A DNA stretch of 64,000 nt from JBAXTE01 sp964653595 (GTDB lineage: Bacteria; Bacteroidota; Bacteroidia; Bacteroidales; WCHB1-69). This document shows positions 38,532-47,343 of the stretch, in pieces (position 1 is the stretch's first letter; every line of letters begins with the position of its first letter). Location: assembly GCA_964653595.1 (NCBI GenBank), contig CAZZHH010000001.1, forward strand, positions 41,773 through 105,772, read 5' to 3'. The translations under genes were made by a program, and so were the position numbers. A model generated the notes under the pieces. It was not told the DNA's origin, made no database searches, and saw only the letters and a list, made by a program, of their open reading frames with translations.

Positions 38532-39182
38532 CTATTTGACGTGACCTGACAACTCGTTGCCTGGAGCAAATTTAACTACTTTTTTAGGTCTGTTCAAATT
38601 GCTGAAATCCGTTGTAACAACATGTAGTGCTGAATCACAATCCGCCCAGCTACGAGGTGCTGTGATTTCTGCTACCCCTACTACACGTGCTACAACATCC
38701 CTGAAAATCATTGCTTCATTAGTAACGCAATTAATTAAAACAAAGGACAAAGTTGATTCAAGCTCTTCTTGAATTTGAGAGTTTGGATCCCAAGTGATTT
38801 TCATAAGTTGATCTGGGAGCCCCGTGTTAACTACGTTAAGAACAGAACTACCTTCAATATCAGCCAATTTTACCAATGTTTGGTCGAGAACTGGAGGTTC
38901 ACCAACAAAAGCATTTTTGACGATTAGACTTGTTACCTTGTTGAAAGGTGACATTTTGGTTAAACGACCCGCATAAACCTCATTGATAAGAGGTAATACT
39001 TGTCGAACAAATGCAACAGTAGTTGAAAATTTACTACGTTGTGTTACTTGCCCAATTGTTCTTGGGTTTTTCACTTCAATCGGTTTGGTTCTCATTGTGT
39101 TGTTACCAAACTGTTTTGAAAACACGGCTGTACCAAATGCTTTTTTGGTTCTGCCTGTAATCGGATTCTGTACAATTGCCAT
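38532..39182 (-). CDS. DUF6266-family protein
   Basis: 216 aa without signal peptide or TM. The N-terminus MAIVQNPITGRTKKAFGTAVFSKQFGNNTMRTKPIEVKNPRTIGQVTQRSKF matches a family I know as DUF6266, common in Bacteroidetes mobile and phage-like elements. The rest is a predicted beta-rich body. Function unknown; some members resemble phage structural proteins in style, but that is a guess. It has its own promoter element 84 bp upstream and a shared terminator downstream. Confidence 0.75.
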   Translation of the reverse strand: MAIVQNPITGRTKKAFGTAVFSKQFGNNTMRTKPIEVKNPRTIGQVTQRSKFSTTVAFVRQVLPLINEVYAGRLTKMSPFNKVTSLIVKNAFVGEPPVLDQTLVKLADIEGSSVLNVVNTGLPDQLMKITWDPNSQIQEELESTLSFVLINCVTNEAMIFRDVVARVVGVAEITAPRSWADCDSALHVVTTDFSNLNRPKKVVKFAPGNELSGHVK

Positions 39183-39265
39183 AATTTAATGATGTTAAAT
39201 TTATAATTATTCGAACTTGATTAGGACTTGATACGGATTTTATTCCTTGTCCTGCGTGTCCTCTA

Positions 39266-39273
39266 CAAAGATA
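39266..39273 (-). promoter_or_regulatory. -7 element (TATCTTTG) for the DUF6266-like gene
   Basis: Exact TAnnTTTG match on the minus strand. A leader of about 75 nt follows. Confidence 0.5.
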
Positions 39274-39374
39274 AGTAGTAATTTAGATAAAACCATCTTA
39301 AAGGCTGATACATAGAATACTATGCACAGAAATGCATCTATTTGCCATGAAAAGAACAAATTTCACAAATCTGT

Positions 39375-39800
39375 TTAAGGCTTCGAGAGGTATCGATTGA
39401 AAACTGCTCTTTTGGCTTGATCAATTAAGAGGATGTTCTTTTTGTATGTGGCTTCCAGATTTTCGAGATTGCGAAGTGTGGTGACAGACTTTTGAAAATC
39501 ATCAGGATTGGAGGCAACAATCGATTTGGCAATGGTTATACACGATTTTAAGTCGCTTTTAACGATGAACGGTATGACTGAACCCCGAAGATGCTGATAA
39601 AAAGAATTCGACCGCCATAAGCCATATAAAAGCCAATATATCTGCTCCCGCTCTTCGGTGGAATCCACGAGGCAGACGAAACAATTTGGACAGGCTTGGT
39701 TTAGCGGTTTTCCACTGTTATTTCCTTTGTTAAGGATGAAAAGGTGTGGCTGAGTGTATTCGGTGCCGACACGGTGTGATTTGATGGTTAACGCTTGCAT
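39375..39800 (-). CDS. Small Bacteroidetes mobile-element protein (DUF6943-like)
   Basis: 141 aa. TEYTQPHLFILNKGNNSGKPLNQACPNCFVCLV holds a CPNC pair and a conserved LNKGNNSGKPL motif. A helical C-terminal half follows. I associate this pattern with DUF6943, found in integrative elements of the phylum. The Cys pair could bind a metal with other residues, but no complete site is visible. Function unknown. Minus strand like the DUF6266-like gene, 192 bp away. Confidence 0.6.
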   Translation of the reverse strand: MQALTIKSHRVGTEYTQPHLFILNKGNNSGKPLNQACPNCFVCLVDSTEEREQIYWLLYGLWRSNSFYQHLRGSVIPFIVKSDLKSCITIAKSIVASNPDDFQKSVTTLRNLENLEATYKKNILLIDQAKRAVFNRYLSKP

Positions 39801-39921
39801 AACACGGGCTTTAAAAAGATAGCTACGCTTCGCTCCGCATTAAAAACTTGACAAAGAAAAATGAAAAAAAACCTAAAAAAAAAGAAAAAGAAAGCCATCT
39901 AAAAGGGTGGCGTAAGGGGCT

Positions 39922-40006
39922 GTCAAGGCTTTTGCGATATAAATACTATCCGCCAGTGGGCGGACTGGAGATTTATATTGCAAAACCCGAAGGGCTTGGC
40001 CTTGAC
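39922..40006. repeat. Imperfect inverted repeat with a dispersed palindrome at its centre
   Basis: The arms start GTCAAGG and end CCTTGAC, and pair again through TTTTGCGATATAAAT and ATTTATATTGCAAAA. The centre is TCCGCCAGTGGGCGGACTGG (39949-39968), the same element found twice between umuD and umuC. The right arm carries about 12 extra bases (CCCGAAGGGCTT region). Confidence 0.75.
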
Positions 40007-40095
40007 TGACCACGTGAATGAGCATCAGGACATAAATGGGGTAAGCCAACCTAACTTTGCTTCCTTTTTGTTTTTTTTATTCCATCAAGGAAATC

Positions 40096-40147
40096 ATGAG
40101 GGGTGTAATAAAAAAGACCTGCTCTTGCGAACAGGTCTACCCCACCA
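40096..40147. repeat. Bulged hairpin (AGACCTG/CAGGTCT)
   Basis: AGACCTG (40115-40121) and CAGGTCT (40132-40138) pair, extended across an asymmetric bulge by GGGGT (40100-40104) with ACCCC (40139-40143) and flanking CATG on each side. There is no following T tract, so it is not a typical terminator. Confidence 0.55.
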
Positions 40148-40289
40148 TGAAAAAACTATGTATGTGTACATAGCTTGTCTTAAATATCTTTGAATTGTGA
40201 ATGAACTAATTGTATGACAAATGTACGATATTAAAATACAATGACAAAGAAATTTCGTTGTACTTAATAAAATCAATTACGGAGCGGAT

Positions 40290-40484
40290 TTACTCGTCAA
40301 CTTTTTTCTTGCCTAAAAGCATATCGGTTTGAGCTTTCATTTGTTCGAATGAGTATGGTTGTTTTAACTGTTCTTCGGCCTGCTTTAAGGCTTTTAAGTT
40401 TTGTAGTCTGTGGTATTCGTTTAAGATGCCATCTTCTTTTGAAGTTGACTGTTGTTTTTCTGTAATACTCCTGCTATTCTTCAT
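40290..40484 (-). CDS. Small helical protein (64 aa), unknown
   Basis: 64 residues, highly charged, predicted helical, with Q/E/K-rich composition (LKALKQAEEQLKQPYSFEQMKAQTDMLLGKKK). No signal or TM. It resembles small conserved proteins encoded between mobile-element genes in this phylum, but I cannot name a family. A TAACTTTA near-consensus promoter element lies about 30 bp upstream. Confidence 0.45.
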   Translation of the reverse strand: MKNSRSITEKQQSTSKEDGILNEYHRLQNLKALKQAEEQLKQPYSFEQMKAQTDMLLGKKKVDE

Positions 40485-41214
40485 ATATTCTGTATTAAAG
40501 GATTTGTATTGTAAAGTTAGGGAAAATAATCATGCAAGTCATAATTTTTAAAACGTAATTGAATGTATTAACTAAAACAACTGCGGGTTGTAAAAAGACA
40601 AAGCATAGTGAGACAGCCTTGAGCCAGCGTGGGGTGAGGGTGCAATGAACGTAGTGGTTTGCGACCGAACGAAGGGGCGAGCCACCTGCGAGTGGAGCAT
40701 AGGGTGCGGAGCAGAGGAAGCACGGAGTGAAGCGTAGCGGAATGAGTGCGCTGCGACCTATGTAGTCTTCTACACAAGGGGTGGCGGACTTTTTGCTTTT
40801 TTATGGGGATTGACCTTGTGAGGGTATTTGCAAAAAGTGTGACACCACGCAGCCCTTTGCGACCCGCAGGCGAGCACAAAAAATAAACAGCCGTGACCTG
40901 AAAGCTGCTGTAGAGAATGTAGGCGGAATGAAATGAAATGTCTGAGCTTGCGAAGGTTTGAATGTAATGGAGCCGTAATGAACGAAGCTGCTTGCAGGGC
41001 AAAAGAGGCTGTGGGTGAGGAAGAAGGAGGAGCTGCAATAAACATGACAGCCTTGCCGATAGGCAACCGAAGGCGTTGAAGCGCTTGTTTTCTACCTTAG
41101 AATAAATAGCACAAAAACAAGGGCTGAAACGGGCTGGCGTGATTATTTGCCGACGACTGATGACGAACACCGCTTCACCTGCTTTGGCTTTGTGGGTGGA
41201 TTGCTAAAATTTTA
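40485..41214. other. G+C-richer non-coding segment, candidate structured RNA or transfer region
   Basis: From about 40560 to 41200 the base composition rises well above the AT-rich surroundings and no believable protein is encoded. Variants of GAAYGWARYGG recur (for example GAACGTAGTGG, GAACGAAGGGG, GAATGTAATGG, GAACGAAGCTG). The only long open frame on the minus strand is Ser/Leu/Arg/His-rich and low complexity. Elevated G+C in an AT-rich host often marks folded RNA. It may also be an origin-type region of the island. Confidence 0.5.
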
Positions 41215-41886
41215 CTAATTCATCTTAATTTTATTTTTTTCTGTCTCAACATCATACCCAATTTGCCAATAATACATGTCAATAATTTTCATTATTGGAT
41301 AATAATAATTTAAGTTTTTACGGATTAAATCTTGACAAGCTATGATTTGGTTTAAGTCTAAATTATTGAAAATTGATTCTAAACATTTTTTCCCGAACTT
41401 TATATCTTTTAGCTTTAATGTATCTTTAATTCCTGTGATAAAATATCTGTCAAAAGCTGGAACACACCCCAAAGTGCCAAGCATTATTTTACTAATAAGA
41501 GTATCTGTAGGAGTAATATATTTTGGATTTTTTTCTTCCTTAATGTATGTTATACTATTATAATAATTGGCTAATTCATCTTTTAATTCTAATATCAAAT
41601 CAATGTCTTTGATAATTATATCGGTTTCCCAATTACACCTTAGCTTATGGAATTTTTCTTTGAATAGAATATCAACAGCTTTTTGATGAATGAAATGATT
41701 TTTTTGTAGCAAACCACATGATCCTCTATACATACCCCAACTTGCTAAATAAAATGCTAAATGTAAAGCATGGGATTCGTCAGGAACAGCTGATAAAAAT
41801 GCTTTATGGCAATTATCCCACGATGAATATCTATGATAGGGATCTTTTTTTATGTTTAAAATAAATTTTTCAATTGTACTTTTCAT
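41215..41886 (-). CDS. Conserved protein of unknown function next to BREX
   Basis: 223 aa, no signal peptide, predicted mostly alpha-helical. HLAFYLASWGMYRGSCGLLQ is a distinctive conserved stretch that I recall in uncharacterised bacterial proteins, followed by PTDTLISKIMLGTLGCVPAFDRYFITGI. I know no function. It lies 116 bp downstream of brxL on the same strand, so it may be read with the BREX operon or from its own promoter, which I could not define. Confidence 0.65.
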   Translation of the reverse strand: MKSTIEKFILNIKKDPYHRYSSWDNCHKAFLSAVPDESHALHLAFYLASWGMYRGSCGLLQKNHFIHQKAVDILFKEKFHKLRCNWETDIIIKDIDLILELKDELANYYNSITYIKEEKNPKYITPTDTLISKIMLGTLGCVPAFDRYFITGIKDTLKLKDIKFGKKCLESIFNNLDLNQIIACQDLIRKNLNYYYPIMKIIDMYYWQIGYDVETEKNKIKMN

Positions 41887-42002
41887 GCAAAATTTTTAGG
41901 TTAAATATATGATTATCTTACAATAGAATTAAGAACAGATTGACAGCATTTGCTTATATTCAGTACTTTAAATTAGTTATAATTCAATTAAAAATCGTTA
42001 GT

Positions 42003-44051
42003 TTAGTCGATTAATACTGATTTTTGAAGTAGTAATATGCTATTGTTATAAAATGGGACATCGGTTTTCCCTAAAATTGTGGTTGGCAGAGTTGCGATTT
42101 CTGAGACATTATCCATTGGGACAAGTATTGTCTTAGCTCCATTTTCGGAAAGAAGGGTTACTTTATCTGCAAAGTTTAATGCTCTTTCTATAGCCCCACC
42201 TATTGATAAATTACCCAAAACGGCCAGTCCTCCTTTGAGGTTTTTCTTATATAAAGCGGAAATAATTGCAACATAAACAGCACTTCCAATACCCCCACTT
42301 ATGGATGCTCCCATAAGATTGCTAACTTGAATGTTTAAATCGTAACCAGATAAGGAGTGTTGATCATTTAGAATGCTTTTTTCGTTAGCTCTAAGGTAGT
42401 TGTATGTATTTTTAATGTTCTCCTTTACAAGTTGAGAGTTCGTTCCTGTAATGTTGGTTTTACCACTTCCTTTGAGTGCAACAACTTCGATTTTTACTAA
42501 TGAGTTGTTTTCGCCATCGCTGGTAGCCGTATAACATACGCCTGGAGCAAGTGGATTTGATTCAATCAATGATGAACCTCTCTCTTCGGGTAATCCTACA
42601 AATATTTCCTCTTGCGTTTCTTTGTCGATATATGAAAAGTTGGTGTCCCAAAACTCCATACCTCCAATTCTTTTAAGTTGTTCTTTCACTCTACGGCGCA
42701 TTTCCATTGCTATTACCAGATATTCTTTAATATCCTCTTTGTTGAATTCGCCATTTGGGTGCATAAGTTTAATTAAACCAGAAACAATTTTACGTACTGA
42801 TTTGGAATCTCTTTGTTTAATATGCGACCCTAACGTGAAGTATTGATCAATGGCATCGTAGTATGTTGTTTTTCGTTGTGATTTTAGCACTTCGGAAAAG
42901 AAATCGGTACTAAATCCAAAGTGGTTTGTGAAATTTTGAGGACTAAATTTGGTTATTTCCCAACCCGGAAGGAATAAATTAATACGATCTAAAAAAGCCG
43001 TATCATAATTTACTTCATCAGACAACGGACTAAATAGATGTGATGTTTGCAAAACAGTTTCAACGGGTTGATTTATGTTACCGTTTAAAATTATGGAAGC
43101 TGAACCTGTTATTTCACCACCCTTTGCCCTAGAAAACGAACCCGATTCCATGTAATCTTTCATTAAGGGTATAGCATCTCTATCTTTAAATAATTTATCG
43201 GTACTTTCATCAAAGCAAATGGTGTCCCATAATCCAACGGCACCAACTCTGCCTGTTGTGTTATTTACAAATAATTGGGCTACAGAGCCTTGACCGCCAG
43301 AGATTAATATTGCATAAGGTGTAATTTCTTTGTAGATGTATGATTTCCCTGAAGAACGAGGGCCTAATTCTACCATATTGAAATTAGCTTCAACCAATGG
43401 AATTAAACGACAGAGTAACAAGTTTAATTTTCGAGCATCAAAACCTTCACTATTAGGCTCATAACCAGCACTTCGGAGTAATAATGTTTTCCACTCCTCT
43501 TTGCTAAACTCGTTTCTTTTATTCGCTATTTTTGAATTATCAAAACTAGACAATTGTATTGGTTTTATATCACGAACCACAAATGGATACACAACTGAGC
43601 CTACTGTTATCATCGGATCGTATTCCATTTCGATTATAGCCCAAATTCCACCTAATAACAGCTTTTCGTGCGATGTTACTAGATCATCGTTTATATTCGC
43701 TTTTTTGATATTACTATTGCTGATGTTTGCCCAATATCTATCGCGCTGAGGGTCTAAATCGACTGATATTTTGTCGATAATTTTAAATCGCCCTTTTTCT
43801 CTAAGTTTAGATTGTATCAGCGTGCTTTCTTCTGGATTGACATAATGATTGCGCAGAACGGATTTAACATTCTCCATACCTTCTTTCAACTTTTCTTCGT
43901 CTTCGGTACTGCACGTATTGGCGAGTAAATATTCCAATACAAATGCAGGAACATTTGCACCACCCTTTATAATACCTACTAAGTCTTTTTTTACCACATA
44001 GCCTCTAAAATGATCTAAGGCTTTTTTATCTAATTCATCTAGTATTATCAT
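42003..44051 (-). CDS. brxL: BREX protein BrxL (Lon-like AAA+ protein)
   Basis: 682 aa, last gene of the BREX operon. An N-terminal DNA-binding-type region (1-200) precedes an AAA+ motor with Walker A GPRSSGKS (230-237), followed by TICFDES. The C-terminal Lon-protease-like domain has ASISGGIGSAVYVAI, matching the Lon Ser region. The position of the Lon catalytic Lys reads LSIGGAIERAL with no Lys, so peptidase activity is doubtful. BrxL is needed for phage restriction in type 1 BREX and is the marker that separates type 1 from other BREX types. 11 bp after pglZ. Confidence 0.93.
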   Translation of the reverse strand: MIILDELDKKALDHFRGYVVKKDLVGIIKGGANVPAFVLEYLLANTCSTEDEEKLKEGMENVKSVLRNHYVNPEESTLIQSKLREKGRFKIIDKISVDLDPQRDRYWANISNSNIKKANINDDLVTSHEKLLLGGIWAIIEMEYDPMITVGSVVYPFVVRDIKPIQLSSFDNSKIANKRNEFSKEEWKTLLLRSAGYEPNSEGFDARKLNLLLCRLIPLVEANFNMVELGPRSSGKSYIYKEITPYAILISGGQGSVAQLFVNNTTGRVGAVGLWDTICFDESTDKLFKDRDAIPLMKDYMESGSFSRAKGGEITGSASIILNGNINQPVETVLQTSHLFSPLSDEVNYDTAFLDRINLFLPGWEITKFSPQNFTNHFGFSTDFFSEVLKSQRKTTYYDAIDQYFTLGSHIKQRDSKSVRKIVSGLIKLMHPNGEFNKEDIKEYLVIAMEMRRRVKEQLKRIGGMEFWDTNFSYIDKETQEEIFVGLPEERGSSLIESNPLAPGVCYTATSDGENNSLVKIEVVALKGSGKTNITGTNSQLVKENIKNTYNYLRANEKSILNDQHSLSGYDLNIQVSNLMGASISGGIGSAVYVAIISALYKKNLKGGLAVLGNLSIGGAIERALNFADKVTLLSENGAKTILVPMDNVSEIATLPTTILGKTDVPFYNNSILLLQKSVLID

Positions 44052-44062
44052 AATTTATACGT

Positions 44063-46300
44063 TTATAAAAGGCCACCTAAATCTCTGGCAACATTTTGTT
44101 TTACAACACCTTTATCTAATTGTTCTTTGGTTAATGCATCGAGCACTTTAATTTCAATTTCTGAATATGAATCAAATCTGAACTCTTTTTTTATCTCGCT
44201 ACCTTTAGCAATGGTAATTATATCACTTTCGTTTATTTTTTGATTGTTGGCAAAAAAGAGAATGATTATTTTACGTTCTGTGGTAAAAAGATCCGATGCA
44301 TTTGAAGTTGCTTTTATTTTTATCGAGAACAAATCTCCAGTTATATCTTTCAATTCTTCTTTGTTGGCTATTTCAATTTGTAGTTGATTTTGAGTATTGG
44401 TTTTATTTGACCATTTCAAACATGGAATAATTGTTTCTTGTGGCGATAACCCCCCATGACTGTAGCCATAAACTCCTGTAGATTTGAAAGGGCCTAGTCT
44501 TTTTGCAAAATAACAGTAATTGAAATCGCCATACTTTAGCTCCTGTTCAATCAATAAATCGGAATCTATTTTTTGACTGATTTCGGTTCTGATGTATCGT
44601 TCGCTTTTGTTTGTTTTACCATTAAAATCAACCTCTATCTTATCCGAATCAACAAGAATTCCGGTTAATACAAAGCCATGGTCGGTAAGTAAAAATACAT
44701 TTTCGTAGCCGTTTTTAAGCAGTTGTTCAATTTTGGAGGCATACGTTTCGGACACTTTTTCAAAATGTTTAAGTGCCTTTTGCTGATAGGTCTCTCCCAA
44801 TTTATCAGGGTCTTTATAACTACAAATTAGATAGTTATACTTATCCGTCAACTCGTTTACACTTTCCAAATCAATGAATCCAATTTCTTTGTCTGGATTT
44901 TGTTTCAAAATAAAATTTTCTCGGTCTTGCTTTTTTGCCATCACTTCACCCGTTTCAACATACAACTGACTCATATTATGTTCGGTTTCGGAGGGGAGGT
45001 CTGCAAACAAATATTGATTGTCTTTATCTAAAGGGTACTCTCTGGAAACTTTTGCAATGATATCTTGAGCAAACTCAAAAGAGACCCCATCACCGACAAT
45101 AATAGCCGTTTTGGTGATGTTATTATTTAAAATTTCTTGGATCTTGCCTGTTTGATTTGATTTGTAGGTATCGATATAACGGAACCATTTTTCGAAGAAA
45201 ATAATGACGATGTTTTTGTAATAATCCTGTAATGGTTCAATTAAGTATTGTTTTTCTAAAAACTCGGTGTAAAGTCCTCTGATAGCCCTATCTAGTTTAT
45301 AAAAGTGGTTTACATAAAACGAAGCACATTCAGATAACGAGGCTAACTGATTAATATTTTTGACATCAAATTCTAAAAGTGTTTTTACATGCGACCAAAA
45401 AGCAATGTTTAAGTGCTTTATGACCCTGTTGCTAATGCGTTGGTTTATTTTAGGAATAAAATTGCTAATATATCCTTTATTGGACATGTTTTTACCAAGT
45501 TCTTCTAACCATTGTTCATCGATACTTCGGAATGGATGTGAAGGATGAATGGCGAAAATATCCGACTTTGGTGATAATTTGTATTTCTTGAGATAGGAAT
45601 CTAAAGAGTTGATATATGTTTTACTGTCTAACCAATTGTTATAGACTTCTAACAACACTTTGTTTGGGTTGTTGTTTGCTAACCCATCAAACAGGTAGTT
45701 TACCACTTCTGTTGCCAGAGTTGTGGCAGGTTTTGCCACATAAGTTTGCCCTATTAATTCATTTATTTTTTTAAAAAAGAGCACTTGTACCATTGCATCG
45801 TAGTTTTGGAGATACGATTGGGGACTATCTAAAAATGGCAACAACTCTTTTTCAAGGTTAAATATTTCAGACGAACCAGTGATACCCAAATTCATCCAAT
45901 ATGTTTTATCCTTACCAATACTTACTTTTGCAGCTGAAATCAATTCGTCTTTCTCTAAATGCAGATTGATGTTGCAATTGCTTAGTGCTTTATCTTTTAT
46001 GTAATTCTGTAAATACTTGATTTCGAGGCATCCATTAGTTTCGCAATACTCACGAATAAATTTCAACTGTACTTTTGGGTTGGTGGTGTATATTACCACT
46101 TTAGCCCCTATGTTGTAGATTTTTTCAACTTCAAATTTTACTCGCAATTCTTCGATTTCGGTAGAAGCAGTATATAACTGGTAATCATCTTTGATTAAAT
46201 CCAAAAGAAATGCAGCCTCTTTGGATTCATCGATGAATACCGCAATTTGCTTTGTTTTTAATATTGCTTCTATGTCTTTTTTAAACCAAGTATCTATCAT
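44063..46300 (-). CDS. pglZ: BREX protein PglZ (alkaline-phosphatase-superfamily)
   Basis: 745 aa. PglZ is the one protein found in all BREX and Pgl systems. An N-terminal receiver-like region precedes the central helical part. The phosphatase-like core includes TAIIVGDGVSFEFAQDI (first metal/nucleophile region), VFLLTDHGFVLTGI (metal-binding D-H) and GYSHGGLSPQETIIPCL. It matches BREX-1 PglZ type A. Only 2 bp separate it from the AbiEii-like gene and 11 bp from brxL, so all three are probably one transcript. Confidence 0.92.
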   Translation of the reverse strand: MIDTWFKKDIEAILKTKQIAVFIDESKEAAFLLDLIKDDYQLYTASTEIEELRVKFEVEKIYNIGAKVVIYTTNPKVQLKFIREYCETNGCLEIKYLQNYIKDKALSNCNINLHLEKDELISAAKVSIGKDKTYWMNLGITGSSEIFNLEKELLPFLDSPQSYLQNYDAMVQVLFFKKINELIGQTYVAKPATTLATEVVNYLFDGLANNNPNKVLLEVYNNWLDSKTYINSLDSYLKKYKLSPKSDIFAIHPSHPFRSIDEQWLEELGKNMSNKGYISNFIPKINQRISNRVIKHLNIAFWSHVKTLLEFDVKNINQLASLSECASFYVNHFYKLDRAIRGLYTEFLEKQYLIEPLQDYYKNIVIIFFEKWFRYIDTYKSNQTGKIQEILNNNITKTAIIVGDGVSFEFAQDIIAKVSREYPLDKDNQYLFADLPSETEHNMSQLYVETGEVMAKKQDRENFILKQNPDKEIGFIDLESVNELTDKYNYLICSYKDPDKLGETYQQKALKHFEKVSETYASKIEQLLKNGYENVFLLTDHGFVLTGILVDSDKIEVDFNGKTNKSERYIRTEISQKIDSDLLIEQELKYGDFNYCYFAKRLGPFKSTGVYGYSHGGLSPQETIIPCLKWSNKTNTQNQLQIEIANKEELKDITGDLFSIKIKATSNASDLFTTERKIIILFFANNQKINESDIITIAKGSEIKKEFRFDSYSEIEIKVLDALTKEQLDKGVVKQNVARDLGGLL

Positions 46301-46302
46301 AA

Positions 46303-47343
46303 TTATGGGTGATTAATTGTTGGTAATGGAAATTGCGTTTCAAATGTCCACTTGAGATCGTTGATGGTATTTTTGAATTCAGTCAGTGTGTCAATAATTT
46401 CGTCAAAGGAGGGTGAATCGCCATATATCATTTGTTGTTGCATTATTTTGTAATCAGCTCTCCATGCTTCTATAAAATCAGCATTAGGAATGGGATTAAT
46501 TGATTGTGGTTGATGCAAATTGTAATCAACACCACCTACTTTAGTAAAATGATATCGGTGATTTACTATGGTTTCGTATAGTACTTTATCATTAATGGCA
46601 TCTAAAGCAAATTGGTTTTTCGACAATTGATAGACGTCGTATAAATGTCGGCTTAACCTATTCACTCTTGCTTTTTCAGCAGGTCGGTGAAACTCCTCGT
46701 GCAATAGGAATATTTTCTCTAAAAATGTCCTTTCTGGATTTACCACGGGTATATTTATTGATGCTTGTGCAAAAGCCGCTTGAGGATAATTTTCATCTAC
46801 CAAAGATAACACGTTTTTGTTTGTAAACGGCTCTCTTAAAGAACGACAACCAATTTCTACCTGAACCTTTGGCTGGATATACCCTGGTGTTGGAATTACA
46901 TTTGGATAGTATATTTCAATTACGCTTGGATCTTGATCGCTGTCGGGTGTTTCTATTAATTTTAAGATTACATCGGAGAATCCTTTTTCGGAAAATTTAT
47001 GTTGAAGGTCTATTATGAAAATAGTTGAAATATAGGTATATGCTGACTTCCGTAATGCTGTGCGTTTGCTTTTTGATAGATTGCCTTCAACCCCAAGGAA
47101 CTTTCTATCTAGTGCCAAGTCTATGTCTTCCGAAAAACGGTCGATTAATCCCCACGCTTTGCTTAGCGAAGTGCCACCTTTAAATACTAAGTGGTTTCCA
47201 ATTTCCATTTCGAAAATCAGCGCCAAGGTTTGCACTACCCACCAGTCTTTTTCAACGGCGTAAGCTGCCATACCAGTATCTTCGGCAATTTGAGTATATG
47301 CTCTGATTTTGGTTTCTGCGGGCGTGTTATACCATCTATTCAT
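46303..47343 (-). CDS. AbiEii/AbiGii-type nucleotidyltransferase toxin embedded in BREX
   Basis: 346 aa. DNA-polymerase-beta-fold nucleotidyltransferase with the family signature VFKGGTSLSKAWGLIDRFSEDIDLAL: GGTSLSK (56-62), DID (73-75). AbiEii is the toxin of type IV abortive-infection systems; homologues (MenT) transfer nucleotides to tRNA. Its start overlaps the end of the wHTH gene by 8 bp and its stop is 2 bp from pglZ, so it is translationally embedded in the BREX operon. The target here is unknown. Confidence 0.9.
   Translation of the reverse strand: MNRWYNTPAETKIRAYTQIAEDTGMAAYAVEKDWWVVQTLALIFEMEIGNHLVFKGGTSLSKAWGLIDRFSEDIDLALDRKFLGVEGNLSKSKRTALRKSAYTYISTIFIIDLQHKFSEKGFSDVILKLIETPDSDQDPSVIEIYYPNVIPTPGYIQPKVQVEIGCRSLREPFTNKNVLSLVDENYPQAAFAQASINIPVVNPERTFLEKIFLLHEEFHRPAEKARVNRLSRHLYDVYQLSKNQFALDAINDKVLYETIVNHRYHFTKVGGVDYNLHQPQSINPIPNADFIEAWRADYKIMQQQMIYGDSPSFDEIIDTLTEFKNTINDLKWTFETQFPLPTINHP

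Larger units (their letters stand above)
39801..40289. other. Non-coding stretch with large hairpins
   Basis: No convincing gene. It contains the inverted repeat at 39922-40006 and a second bulged hairpin at 40096-40147. A short plus-strand open frame over these repeats is not credible. It could hold recombination or transfer sites of the island. Confidence 0.55.

Noticed and set aside
39978..40193. 71-codon plus-strand frame
   Set aside because: Overlaps the large inverted repeat and the bulged hairpin; composition is not protein-like.
40568..41170. 200-codon open frame on the minus strand
   Set aside because: Low-complexity Ser/Leu/Arg/His composition, in a segment of unusual base composition and with recurring short motifs; overlapping frames look equally open. 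Treated as non-coding.
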